Positions 7,079 through 15,506 of a stretch of DNA of 19,070 nt are shown in pieces; within the stretch, counting starts at the first letter, position 1, and the number at the start of each line of letters is the position of its first letter. The notes under the pieces are model-generated. The model was not told the origin of the DNA. It made no database searches and saw only the letters and a program-made list of their open reading frames with translations. The position numbers and the translations under genes were made by a program. Source of the DNA: an uncultured Dorea sp. (GTDB lineage: Bacteria > Bacillota > Clostridia > Lachnospirales > Lachnospiraceae); NCBI GenBank assembly GCA_910587575.1, contig CAJULU010000068.1:1-19070 (forward strand), read 5' to 3'.

Positions 7079-9067
7079 TTAATAGAGGAAACAGTCTACA
7101 ACCACGGACGCTCCTGTCCCTTCTTCCTCGACTTCCGCTTCCGCCCGCATAGAAGGATCCACAGGACACAATACCGGCTGTACCGCCAGTTTTTCCGAGA
7201 TCAGCTTCCCGCTCCATTCTGCAATGTCGTTCTCCTCATCGAAGAACTGCATCGTCACGCCCCCGGTCACTCCCTGTGGTACAGGCTGCTGAGTCTGTAC
7301 TTTCAGCGCTACAATCCGGTAATCCGTAAGAGATTTTCCCACGTCAGTCCCGGCATTTTCAAGCACACGGCAGGTCCGCCGAAAGAAGGGGTAAATCATT
7401 GCCTCCAGATAGATTCCATCCACCTCTGAGGTAATCTCCACAGCCCCCGCAGGAAATGCGGTTTTCAGCATATCCATCTTAAGATCCGCCACGTCTTCCT
7501 TATATGCGGCAAGGAAGTTCTCTTTTTCCTGGGCGGACAGCTTCACCGCTGTTTCCGTCACCCCGTCCGTCCATAGGATCTGGGCTTTTTTCAAGTCTGC
7601 CGCTTCCGCCAGAGGATATGCACGTTTCTTATACTCTTTCGTCTCATAGACCTGGGCAAAGGAATCCAGAGCCCTCTGGTCCAGAGGGTAACGCCTGTAG
7701 CATCTGCTTCCATCCTTTAAATGGCAGCACACCGTCGCCGATGTAAGCTGATCTGCACCCGGACCGTCCCCCATCCCGGCAAGCACTTCCTCTATCCATG
7801 CCAGCCCTGCATCGATACTCTCCTCCTCTGCCAGCGAATACCAGAGCAGCCGCTCTTCTGCCACAGAATCATCCCCGTCTTCCCCGCGGACAAACTGTTT
7901 CTGTTTCATGTCAATGCCGCCTACACTCACAGCCACCTCTTCCACGCTGGCTCTCTCTGGCAGATATCCGTCAAACCCTGCCTTATTTCCCAGAAAAATG
8001 CATCCCACTGCAAATGCACACACACCCGCCCCGCACATCTGCCATCTTCTCCGCCCAAAGGCGGTTCCCGGCATCCGCACAAGACACTCCGTCAGCAGAT
8101 GGATGCCGCAGGCGCCTGCCATACCGCTGACACCGAGCAGCACCGCAGTCGCCGCACCATATTCTGCCGTCCCGGTCACATCCATCAGAAGGATTCCAAG
8201 CCCCATTCCCCCAGACAGGGAAACCGCCGCCTGGATGGCGCGCTCTGCCAGAACACAGGTAAACGCACGCCCCGTCCGTTCTGTTCTCCGGCTCCTGTGC
8301 GCCGGAACCGACAGCGCCAGAAAGATTCCCGCCCAGAGAACCGCCGCACAGACCGCCTTTCCTTCCGGCAGATACTCCCACACCTCCTGCCAGTCATAAA
8401 GGCCCGTCCCCATCAGCCTTTTTGCAAGGTTCAGAGGAACCAGCAGCTCCTGTGCTTCTTCCAGAAGGGGACTCCGATAGAAATGCCGGTAGAACTCCTT
8501 TACATATCCATAGAAAATATCCTGTATCACCACTTGAAAATAAAACAGAAACACTGCTGCCGCCGCCACAGCAGTAATCACCCTTCCCGCTATGACCACG
8601 GCAAAGATTCCCGTATGGTAAAAGACCAGAAACACCAGCAGGGCGCTGCCAATGCTTCTTCCCACATAGGCCCCTGCACAGGCCGCAAAATTCTGGCTGT
8701 TCACAGCCTCATATACCCCAAGGACAATCTGGGTCAGCAGAAGCGGCGCCAGGAACTGGCAAAGCCCGTGCACATACCTGCTTAAGAATATGGTGCTTTT
8801 CTTCACAGGAAGACTGTAATAGAAATCCTGCTGCCGGGCATGAAACAGATAGAAGAATTCAATCATTGCAAAGGCAAGCCCAAGCCCGGCGCTAAGGCCG
8901 CACAGTTCCATGCTCCCCAGCCCGAAGAAAACATACTCCGTATCTGCGGAAAGATCCACGATAGTCATGACCATATAAAGAGACAGCAGTCCCCAGGATA
9001 AGCCTCCGGCAAGGTGGGAACGCTCTGCTTCACGCAGCCATCTACTGAAATACTTTGCCGACGTCAT
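7079..9067 (-). CDS. ABC-2-type transporter permease with extracytoplasmic C-terminal domain
   Basis: The 662-aa protein has about eight hydrophobic segments in its first ~370 residues, including the early REAERSHLAGG segment typical of permeases paired with YtrB-like ATPases and a DFYYSLPVKKSTIF coupling-loop region. A soluble C-terminal domain of about 290 residues follows. It may be the clostridial domain catalogued as DUF6449, but that is memory and needs an HMM search. The start is the ATG at 9067, with GGAGGGG seven bases upstream. An ATG at 9091 in the same frame has no such site. It overlaps the ATPase gene by 26 bp, so the two form one exporter. The substrate is unknown. Confidence 0.9.
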   Translation of the reverse strand: MTSAKYFSRWLREAERSHLAGGLSWGLLSLYMVMTIVDLSADTEYVFFGLGSMELCGLSAGLGLAFAMIEFFYLFHARQQDFYYSLPVKKSTIFLSRYVHGLCQFLAPLLLTQIVLGVYEAVNSQNFAACAGAYVGRSIGSALLVFLVFYHTGIFAVVIAGRVITAVAAAAVFLFYFQVVIQDIFYGYVKEFYRHFYRSPLLEEAQELLVPLNLAKRLMGTGLYDWQEVWEYLPEGKAVCAAVLWAGIFLALSVPAHRSRRTERTGRAFTCVLAERAIQAAVSLSGGMGLGILLMDVTGTAEYGAATAVLLGVSGMAGACGIHLLTECLVRMPGTAFGRRRWQMCGAGVCAFAVGCIFLGNKAGFDGYLPERASVEEVAVSVGGIDMKQKQFVRGEDGDDSVAEERLLWYSLAEEESIDAGLAWIEEVLAGMGDGPGADQLTSATVCCHLKDGSRCYRRYPLDQRALDSFAQVYETKEYKKRAYPLAEAADLKKAQILWTDGVTETAVKLSAQEKENFLAAYKEDVADLKMDMLKTAFPAGAVEITSEVDGIYLEAMIYPFFRRTCRVLENAGTDVGKSLTDYRIVALKVQTQQPVPQGVTGGVTMQFFDEENDIAEWSGKLISEKLAVQPVLCPVDPSMRAEAEVEEEGTGASVVVDCFLY

Positions 9068-9953
9068 AACCGTTCCCCTCCATTTCCGCAAGAAAGATCT
9101 CCTGAAGCGTCATCGGAACCTCCCGGCAGAACACCGGGTTCCTGGCCTGTATCTGCTCTAAGATCTCTTCTTTTGCACCCCTTGCAATCAATGTGGTGAA
9201 ATACCCTTCCTGACGGAACCGGACCAGATCCAGACATGCCCGAAGTTCCTCTTCTGCCGCCTTACTCCCGTCCCCGTCAAATACGCACTGGATCTTGAAC
9301 ACCTCTCCCGCCCTCTTTCGCATATCTCCGGCAAGCAGTATCCCACCTTTGTGCAGGATTGCGATATCCTGGCAGAACTCTTCCAGATCCTTAAGCTTGT
9401 GGGCGGCAACCACCACCGTAAGGTTTCTCTCCTCCATTTCCTTTCGGAACAGATCTTTCATGACTTCCGTCACCAGAGGATCCAGCCCGTCAAAGACCTC
9501 ATCGCACAACAGATATTCCGTGTCTGCACACAATGCCATGATCAGAAATGCCTGCCGCTTCATCCCCTTGGAAAATGTACGCAGAGGCCTTCGTATGTCC
9601 AGTTCCAGACGTTCTGCCATGTAAGCCACAGATTCCGGATCCATGCCGGTATACTGCCGGCGGTAAAATCCGGTCATTACTTCCATACTTGCATTGGGGA
9701 AATAATACGGATCGTCCGGCAGGTAAAAGAACTTCTCTTTCCCCTCCGGATGTTCGCCGCAGGGTTCTTGGTCTATGAGAATCCTGCCTGCGTCACACGC
9801 AAGAATCCCTGCCATTACCCTAAGCAGCGTGCTCTTTCCTGCGCCGTTGGTTCCCAGCAGGCCGAACATGCTGCCTCCTGGAATCGTAAAGGTCACGTCA
9901 TTCAAGGCGGTAATATTGTCAAACTGCTTCGTTACATGCTGTACCTCAATCAT
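9042..9953 (-). CDS. YtrB-like ABC transporter ATPase
   Basis: The 303-aa ATP-binding subunit has Walker A GTNGAGKST (34-42), a signature region of the FSKGMKRQ type in place of LSGGQ, Walker B YLLCDEVFDGLDP and the H-loop in VVAAHKLKDLEEF. The KGMKRQ signature and EVFDGLDP are characteristic of the YtrB/ABC-2 exporter group. Residues ~215-303 form an extra C-terminal domain of unknown role. It energises the permease encoded directly downstream. In Bacillus-like ytr operons a GntR repressor comes first; none is present here. The gene follows its own strong promoter (9992-10019) with AAGGAG before the ATG, and is the first gene of the minus-strand block. Confidence 0.94.
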   Translation of the reverse strand: MIEVQHVTKQFDNITALNDVTFTIPGGSMFGLLGTNGAGKSTLLRVMAGILACDAGRILIDQEPCGEHPEGKEKFFYLPDDPYYFPNASMEVMTGFYRRQYTGMDPESVAYMAERLELDIRRPLRTFSKGMKRQAFLIMALCADTEYLLCDEVFDGLDPLVTEVMKDLFRKEMEERNLTVVVAAHKLKDLEEFCQDIAILHKGGILLAGDMRKRAGEVFKIQCVFDGDGSKAAEEELRACLDLVRFRQEGYFTTLIARGAKEEILEQIQARNPVFCREVPMTLQEIFLAEMEGNGYDVGKVFQ

Positions 9954-9991
9954 AATGCTCCTTTTCTGTAATATCCTGTAAAGATATCTTC

Positions 9992-10019
9992 ATTATAGCA
10001 TTTTTTACCTGGGTGTAAA
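9992..10019 (-). promoter_or_regulatory. Sigma-A promoter of the minus-strand block
   Basis: On the minus strand TTTACA (10019-10014), a 16-base spacer and TATAAT (9997-9992) preceded by TGC form an extended -10 promoter 38 bases before the YtrB-like ATPase start. A TTTAC pair (TTTACGTTTAC) at the -35 end could be an operator half-site repeat. Confidence 0.75.
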
Positions 10020-10030
10020 CGTAAATTTCT

Positions 10031-10050
10031 CTCTTGATAACTCTTGATGA
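10031..10050 (+). repeat. Two-unit 10-bp tandem repeat in the divergent promoter region
   Basis: CTCTTGATAA (10031-10040) is followed directly by CTCTTGATGA (10041-10050), one mismatch. The 10-bp period equals one helical turn, the usual arrangement for half-sites of OmpR-family regulators. The second unit overlaps the candidate -35 of the response regulator gene at 10125. Confidence 0.55.
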
Positions 10051-10072
10051 CATTCTGTTTTTATGTTATTGT
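10044..10072 (+). promoter_or_regulatory. Candidate promoter of the cassette B regulator gene
   Basis: TTGATG (10044-10049), a 17-base spacer and TATTGT (10067-10072), with TGT just before the -10, make a moderate extended -10 promoter. It ends 52 bases before the response regulator start. The surrounding sequence is AT-rich, so other -10 choices exist. Confidence 0.4.
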
Positions 10073-10124
10073 TTCAACAAATTAATTATTACGATTGGTA
10101 AATCATGAATGATGGAGAACGAAT

Positions 10125-10802
10125 ATGCTGGAAACGAAAATATTATTAATCGAAGATGACCCTGCCATCGTGGAAAATCTGTCGGCATTCTTGAAAGAGG
10201 AAGGATTTGAGGTCATTTCCGTAAACGGACAACAAAAAGCCCTGGAACAGCTGGAAATCTGCCGACCCCAGCTGATTCTTCTGGACGTGACCCTTGCGGA
10301 AGGGAATGGATACAGCGCCTGCACTGCCATCAAGGCAAAATATGAGATTCCCATTATCTTTCTCACCGCCCTTGGGGATGAATTCTCTGTCGTAACCGGA
10401 CTTGACATGGGAGCGGATGATTACATCAGCAAGCCTTTCCGCCCCCGGGAACTGGTTTCCCGGATGCGTTCTGTGCTGAGACGGGCCGGGAAATCCGGCG
10501 GAGCCGTATACGCAGGGGATCTGAAGGTAGATACAGAGAAAGGGGTTGTGACACGCTCCGGGGAAGAATTGTTTCTTTCGGCTCTGGAATACCGCCTGTT
10601 TCTGGTCTTTCTGAATCACCGGGGAAAGATCCTTTCCCGGGGACAGCTTCTGGAAGAGATCTGGGATGTGGCAGGAGAGTATGTCAATGATAACACGCTG
10701 ACCGTCTATATCAAACGGCTCCGGGAAAAGATTGAGCGCGATCCCCAGAATCCAGAGATGATTAAGACGGTCCGGGGACTGGGGTACCGGATGGAAGTAT
10801 AG
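10125..10802 (+). CDS. OmpR-family response regulator (cassette B)
   Basis: The 225-aa protein has a receiver domain (E10-D12 acidic cluster, phosphoacceptor D54 in LILLDVTLAEG, T81, K103 in SKPF) and a winged-helix DNA-binding domain in the C-terminal ~95 residues, with ALEYRLFLVFLNHRG and the NTLTVYIKRLREKIE recognition region. It heads the plus-strand cassette and is the counterpart of the regulator at 5368-6033. GGAG lies seven bases before the ATG. The 10-bp tandem repeat at 10031-10050 suggests autoregulation. Its kinase partner starts 160 bp downstream, an unusually wide gap for such a pair. Confidence 0.96.
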   Translation: MLETKILLIEDDPAIVENLSAFLKEEGFEVISVNGQQKALEQLEICRPQLILLDVTLAEGNGYSACTAIKAKYEIPIIFLTALGDEFSVVTGLDMGADDYISKPFRPRELVSRMRSVLRRAGKSGGAVYAGDLKVDTEKGVVTRSGEELFLSALEYRLFLVFLNHRGKILSRGQLLEEIWDVAGEYVNDNTLTVYIKRLREKIERDPQNPEMIKTVRGLGYRMEV

Positions 10803-10962
10803 ACACTGATTGCTGTCTTTTATGGGCAGCCATTTATCAGAGTCGGATTTTTATGGGTTCCGGGATTTCATACCTTAATGGACGGAGTCCACCCGCCCGA
10901 AGGGCATGCATTACGGTGTGCCCTTGGGTATATGCGGAAAGAGACACAGGAGGGACGATATC

Positions 10963-11973
10963 ATGTGGAGATTTCGTAACAGGGAATTTGTACGGCAGAT
11001 CGGATTATCCGCAGCCGGAACGCTGCTTGCCGGGCTGGCTGCGGGTATTCTGTGGGGAAGGAACGCTGCCGCTTCGGCGCTTCTTTGCAGCCTGTTCTGG
11101 TGCGTGTTCCACCTTCGCCGGGAGAGCAGGCGTTACCAGGGTATGCGGCTTCTTGCCGGGCAGATTGATGAATTGCTGCACGGCAGTGACATCCCGGAAT
11201 TCAGACATTTTCAGGAAGGGGATCTGGAAATCCTGCGGGATGAGATCTACAAGATGACCATCCGTTTAAAAGAACAGGCGGCTCTTCTGCAAAAGGAGAA
11301 GACTTCTCTTGCAAACGCACTTGCAGACATTTCCCACCAAATCCGCACACCCCTTACCGCTCTTCACATCCTTCTGGAACGTCTGAAAAGCCCGGAACCT
11401 GATCTGTCTGCCAGAAGGCAGCTTCTGCGGGAGGGAGAATCACTGCTGGCTAAAATCGAGTGGCTGGTCACGGCGCTCCTTAAGATGTCCAAGCTGGAGG
11501 CCGGAAGCATTGCCCTGCAGAAAGAGACCATTTCACTTCCGGAATTTCTGGCAGACGCCCTCTCTCCCTTTGCCCTTGCCATGGACATTCACAGTAAGAC
11601 CTGTACCGTCAGAGGCGCAGAGGGAATCACCTTTACCGGCGACTATGCCTGGACCCTGGAAGCGGTGCAGAACGTCATAAAAAACGGACTGGAATATACG
11701 CCGGACGGCGGCGGGATGACTGTCTGCTGTGAAGAAAATCCTCTTTACACAGAAGTCAGGATTACGGACAGCGGCCCCGGAATCCCCCCAGAGGATCTGC
11801 CTCATCTTTTTGAGCGGTTTTACCGGGGCGGGAATGCAGGAAAGGACAGTTTTGGTATCGGGCTGGCGCTTGCTCAGATGATTCTTTCCCGGGAAAATGC
11901 AGTCATCCAGGCACAGAATGCACCGGGAGGCGGGGGAGCGTTCCGCATTCGGTTTTATAAGACGATGGTATGA
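10963..11973 (+). CDS. Sensor histidine kinase with minimal input region (cassette B)
   Basis: The 336-aa kinase has two N-terminal membrane helices (about 11-31 and 34-51) joined by only a few residues, so it has no extracytoplasmic sensor. The phosphoacceptor motif is DISHQIRTPL (H125). The catalytic domain shows N-box NVIKNGLEYT (N241), G1 DSGPG (269-273), F-box FERFYR (283-288) and G2 SFGIGL (296-301). It is complete and should phosphorylate the regulator at 10125-10802, probably sensing through the adjacent ABC transporter. I chose the ATG at 10963 because AGGAGGG sits just upstream. An in-frame ATG at 10906 would add 19 polar residues without a ribosome binding site. Confidence 0.94.
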   Translation: MWRFRNREFVRQIGLSAAGTLLAGLAAGILWGRNAAASALLCSLFWCVFHLRRESRRYQGMRLLAGQIDELLHGSDIPEFRHFQEGDLEILRDEIYKMTIRLKEQAALLQKEKTSLANALADISHQIRTPLTALHILLERLKSPEPDLSARRQLLREGESLLAKIEWLVTALLKMSKLEAGSIALQKETISLPEFLADALSPFALAMDIHSKTCTVRGAEGITFTGDYAWTLEAVQNVIKNGLEYTPDGGGMTVCCEENPLYTEVRITDSGPGIPPEDLPHLFERFYRGGNAGKDSFGIGLALAQMILSRENAVIQAQNAPGGGGAFRIRFYKTMV

Positions 11974-12121
11974 CCGATAATTTCGTTAAATGACAATTTT
12001 GTTATAAAATAGTCACAGCCGAGTAATATAGATGGCTTATACTGATAAGCACATCAGGATCATATCCATGCACAGTATCATCTGCATGATTCTGAAAGTT
12101 CATTTTAAGAAGGGGAATCAT

Positions 12122-12805
12122 ATGGAAATATTAAGGATTACGGATCTTTGTAAGGTTTATGGAGAAGGGGAGAATGCGGTGCATGCACTGGACGGTGTGT
12201 CATTTTCGGCAGACCGGGGAGAATTTATCTCCATCGTCGGTTCCTCTGGTTCTGGCAAATCCACTCTTCTGCATATGATCGGCGGTGTGGACCGTCCCAC
12301 CTCTGGGAGGGTGACGGTAGGCGGCGTGGACGTCTACGCACAGGACGAAGAGGAACTGGCCATCTTCCGCAGACGGCAGGTAGGGCTGATCTATCAGTTT
12401 TACAATCTGATTCCCGTGCTGAATGTGCGCGAGAATATGTCACTTCCCGTATTGATGGATGGCCGGGAAATTAATGAGAAACGAATGGAGGAACTTCTGG
12501 AACTGCTGAAGCTTTCCAATCGGGAAAAGCATCTTCCCAACCAGCTTTCCGGCGGGCAGCAGCAGCGGGTTTCCATCGGAAGGGCGCTTCTGAATGCCCC
12601 GGCCCTGCTCCTTGCAGATGAGCCTACCGGGAACCTGGACAGCGAAAACAGCCGGGAGATCATGAAGCTTCTGCGCTATTCCAACGAGGTCTACCATCAG
12701 ACCATTATCGTAATCACCCATGATGAAAATATCGCTCTCCAGGCAGACAGGATTCTTGCCCTGGAAGACGGGCGGATCGTGAAAGACGAGGTGATCCGGC
12801 GATGA
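12122..12805 (+). CDS. LolD/MacB-like ABC transporter ATPase (cassette B)
   Basis: The 227-aa ATP-binding subunit carries Walker A GSSGSGKST (40-48), a Q-loop in LIYQFYNLIPVLNVRENM, signature LSGGQQQRVSIGRAL, Walker B LLLADEPTGNLDS and H-loop VITHDE. It is the paralogue of the ATPase at 3674-4384, with the same PVLNV and GNLDS motifs. I chose the ATG at 12122, preceded by AAGAAGGGG. An in-frame start at 12032 would add 30 residues absent from the family and has no ribosome binding site. The stop overlaps the permease start (ATGA, 4 bp). A 148-bp gap separates it from the histidine kinase, leaving room for its own regulated promoter. Confidence 0.95.
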   Translation: MEILRITDLCKVYGEGENAVHALDGVSFSADRGEFISIVGSSGSGKSTLLHMIGGVDRPTSGRVTVGGVDVYAQDEEELAIFRRRQVGLIYQFYNLIPVLNVRENMSLPVLMDGREINEKRMEELLELLKLSNREKHLPNQLSGGQQQRVSIGRALLNAPALLLADEPTGNLDSENSREIMKLLRYSNEVYHQTIIVITHDENIALQADRILALEDGRIVKDEVIRR

Positions 12806-15480
12806 ATATTTTCTCAAAGATTACGGCAAAAACCATGCGGGCCAACCGGGTCCGTACGATTGTGACCATCATCGGCGTCATTTTATCTACTTCCATGATT
12901 ACGGCGGTGGCAACTTTTGGCACCAGCTTTCAACGGTTTCTGGTAGACTACAGTATTTCCACAAACGGAAACTGGCACGTCGCTGCCAGCGGAACGGATG
13001 CCGCACAGGCCGGCGCTCTGGCAAAACAGGAGGATGTGGCTAATGCAGCAATCTTAAAAACCCTGGGATATGCCTGGTTCGAGCCAGTCACCCAGCAGTC
13101 GCCCTCCATGCCCTATCTGTATGTACGGTCCCTTTCCAAGGAAGCCCTTGCAATGCTTCCCGCTCAAATGCAGGAGGGACGGATGCCGGAAACAGAGGAC
13201 GAGATTGCCGTTCCTTCGTTTCTGCTGGCAAATGAAGCCGAAGGGAATGAGACGCAGGTCGGAGACCGGCTGACGCTGGATCTGGGAGAAAGGTCATACC
13301 AGGGAGAGCGTCTGGATCAGCACAATGAATATATGGATGACGAGTATGAAGACGATGAGACATTTACCCCTCTGGAGACCCGGACATTTACGGTGGTGGG
13401 CATCTATTCTGCCTGGCCGGACGTTTCATTCTGGGCTCCGGGATATGATGTGCTGGCAGGGCCGACTGACCGGGAAACAGCATACCAGGATGTATTTATC
13501 GAGTTAAAGAATCCACGGAAGGTCTATGATTTCGCCGATGAGAATATTACGGATGAAAAAGCAGGAATCCTGTATAACGCTTCTCTTCTGCGGTGGCTGG
13601 GTATCGCAGATAATTCCAATCTGAATGTTGTGCTGATGGGGCTTCTGATTCTACTGATTATCGTAATCATGGCCGGTTCCATCACGCTGATCTACAATGC
13701 ATTCTCTATCTCTCTGCGGGAACGGACGGTGCAGTTTGGTCTGCTGTCCTCAATCGGAGCAACCAAAAAGCAGCTTCGAAAGGCCATGCGTTATGAGGCA
13801 TTTTTTGTAAGCGCAGTGGGAATCCCTTTGGGAATCCTGGCCGGAGCCGGCGGGATTGGTGTGACCCTCCGGTATATCGGCGGCGGTCTTTCAAACTGGA
13901 TCCACGGCACAAAAGCGGGAATTCCGCTGTATGTTCCCCTCTGGGCTGTGGCGGCGGCGGCGGTGATTGCATTTGTGACAATCATGGTGTCTGTGTGGAT
14001 TCCATCCAGGAGAATCCGGAAGATTACGCCCATGGAAGCAATCCGTTCCAGCACTGATATCCGGATTAAGCCCAATGAAGTCAGGACAGGAACATGGATC
14101 TTATCCCTGTTCGGGCTTGAGGGGATGATGGCGCAGAAGAATTATAAGCGGGACAGAAGGAAATACCGGGCAACCGTCATCTCTCTCACCATGAGTATCG
14201 GACTGTTTACGGCGGCAGGGCTGTTCAATCTGTATCTTCTGCAGACCGGGGCATTCGTTCTGGAAGCGCCGGATACAGATGTACGGTATACCCTTTATGC
14301 AGATGTGCAGGAACAGGAAGAGGATGTACAGCAGGTTCTGAAGCGGACGGAAGGAATCGACTCTGTCTCGAAACACTATGTGTCATCTCTTGATTTCGGA
14401 ATTCCGAAGGAATGGGCCGGAACCGGACTCCTCAGCCTCTATTCCCAGGAACTGCCTGCGAAAGACGGCATGGAGGAATCTTCCGGAGAAACCCAGGAGA
14501 AAGAGAAGATGCCTTCCGCTGGAAACAAGGGGGCAGATTCGGAAACCGCCTGGATCCATGCCACTATGATTATTCTTGGAGATGAGGATTTTAAAACATT
14601 TGCCAGGGAGCAGAATGTGAAAGCGTCCGCCTATCAGAACAGTGATCATGTGAAAGTATTGTATCTGAACTGTACGAAAAATTTTAATACGGAAACCGAG
14701 CGGTACGAGAAGCAGGATATTTTCCCGGAAAAGACAACGGAACTGCTTCCTGCCGGATATCTCGAATATGACGAAGAGGGAATGCCAGAGGGCTTCCACC
14801 AGACCATGCAGTTTGAACTGGCTGACGCTGTCAGTGCGCCGCCGGAAGCATTTGCAGAATACTCGGACCGGATTGTCATGTTTCTCCCGGAGAGCATGTA
14901 TCTGCAGTTTATCGACAGCTTCCAGGAAGGCCTGCTGAATGCGGTGTATTCGATCCGTTGTGAAAATGCGGCCGATACGTTCCGGGAACTGGAAACAGGT
15001 TTTTCTGAACAGCATTTGTCTGATGTGGGTTATCTGGAAAATGTGCGGGAAGAATTTGAGACGGACCAGAATACGCTGGTTGCGGTCAAGGTACTAACCT
15101 ATGGATTTGTAGTGCTGATTTCTCTCATTGCAGTGGCAAATGTGTTCCATACCATTTCCACCAATCTGATGCTGCGGCGTAAGGAATTCGCCATGCTGCG
15201 TTCTATGGGGATGTCGCCGAAGGGGTTCCGTAAGATGATGAATTTTGAGTGTCTGATCTATGGGATACGCTCTCTGATCTATGGATTCTTATTTACCGGT
15301 CTGGTAAGTGCGGCGCTGCACCGGATCCTTGGGGCTGGGACGGACGTGGAATTCCTGATTCCCTGGGGATATCTGGCGACAGCGGCGGCCGGGGTGTTCC
15401 TGGTGGTGTTCCTGACGATGATGTATACCATGAGGGTGATTCAAAGGAATAATATTGTGGAGGAGCTGAAGATGAATTAG
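12802..15480 (+). CDS. FtsX/MacB-type ABC transporter permease (cassette B)
   Basis: The 892-aa permease has the same architecture as the one at 1092-3680: eight predicted helices (about 19-40, 275-300, 332-356, 377-400, 455-480, 760-785, 815-838, 851-875) with large extracytoplasmic domains after helices 1 and 5. FtsX cytosolic signatures are VQFGLLSSIGAT and KEFAMLRSMGMS, and PMEAIRSS follows helix 4. The second extracytoplasmic domain has a polar, acidic, probably disordered insert around 551-585 (Glu/Ser/Lys-rich). It pairs with the ATPase whose gene it overlaps by 4 bp. The two cassettes have similar folds but visibly different sequences, so they are old paralogues, not a recent duplication. 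The substrate is unknown; peptides or lipid-linked molecules are likely. Confidence 0.94.
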   Translation: MNIFSKITAKTMRANRVRTIVTIIGVILSTSMITAVATFGTSFQRFLVDYSISTNGNWHVAASGTDAAQAGALAKQEDVANAAILKTLGYAWFEPVTQQSPSMPYLYVRSLSKEALAMLPAQMQEGRMPETEDEIAVPSFLLANEAEGNETQVGDRLTLDLGERSYQGERLDQHNEYMDDEYEDDETFTPLETRTFTVVGIYSAWPDVSFWAPGYDVLAGPTDRETAYQDVFIELKNPRKVYDFADENITDEKAGILYNASLLRWLGIADNSNLNVVLMGLLILLIIVIMAGSITLIYNAFSISLRERTVQFGLLSSIGATKKQLRKAMRYEAFFVSAVGIPLGILAGAGGIGVTLRYIGGGLSNWIHGTKAGIPLYVPLWAVAAAAVIAFVTIMVSVWIPSRRIRKITPMEAIRSSTDIRIKPNEVRTGTWILSLFGLEGMMAQKNYKRDRRKYRATVISLTMSIGLFTAAGLFNLYLLQTGAFVLEAPDTDVRYTLYADVQEQEEDVQQVLKRTEGIDSVSKHYVSSLDFGIPKEWAGTGLLSLYSQELPAKDGMEESSGETQEKEKMPSAGNKGADSETAWIHATMIILGDEDFKTFAREQNVKASAYQNSDHVKVLYLNCTKNFNTETERYEKQDIFPEKTTELLPAGYLEYDEEGMPEGFHQTMQFELADAVSAPPEAFAEYSDRIVMFLPESMYLQFIDSFQEGLLNAVYSIRCENAADTFRELETGFSEQHLSDVGYLENVREEFETDQNTLVAVKVLTYGFVVLISLIAVANVFHTISTNLMLRRKEFAMLRSMGMSPKGFRKMMNFECLIYGIRSLIYGFLFTGLVSAALHRILGAGTDVEFLIPWGYLATAAAGVFLVVFLTMMYTMRVIQRNNIVEELKMN

Positions 15481-15506
15481 CCGATCTGGCGTTTAAAAGG
15501 GGAATG

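Noticed and set aside
7721..8785. Long plus-strand open frame (354 aa) opposite the ABC-2 permease
   Set aside because: Its product is Pro/His/Arg/Cys-rich without domains and has no ribosome binding site. The minus-strand frame has clear membrane helices and an overlapping ATPase partner, so this is an antisense shadow.
9351..9971. Plus-strand open frame (206 aa) opposite the YtrB-like ATPase
   Set aside because: It runs antisense through Walker A and Walker B of a convincing ATPase gene and shows no recognisable motif or start signal.
12032..12121. Upstream start for the cassette B ATPase
   Set aside because: An in-frame ATG at 12032 adds 30 residues not seen in LolD-like proteins and lacks a ribosome binding site; the ATG at 12122 has AAGAAGGGG before it.
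14383..15015. Minus-strand open frame (210 aa) inside the cassette B permease gene
   Set aside because: It lies wholly inside the permease reading frame, has no ribosome binding site and has low-complexity Phe/Arg composition. It is a shadow.
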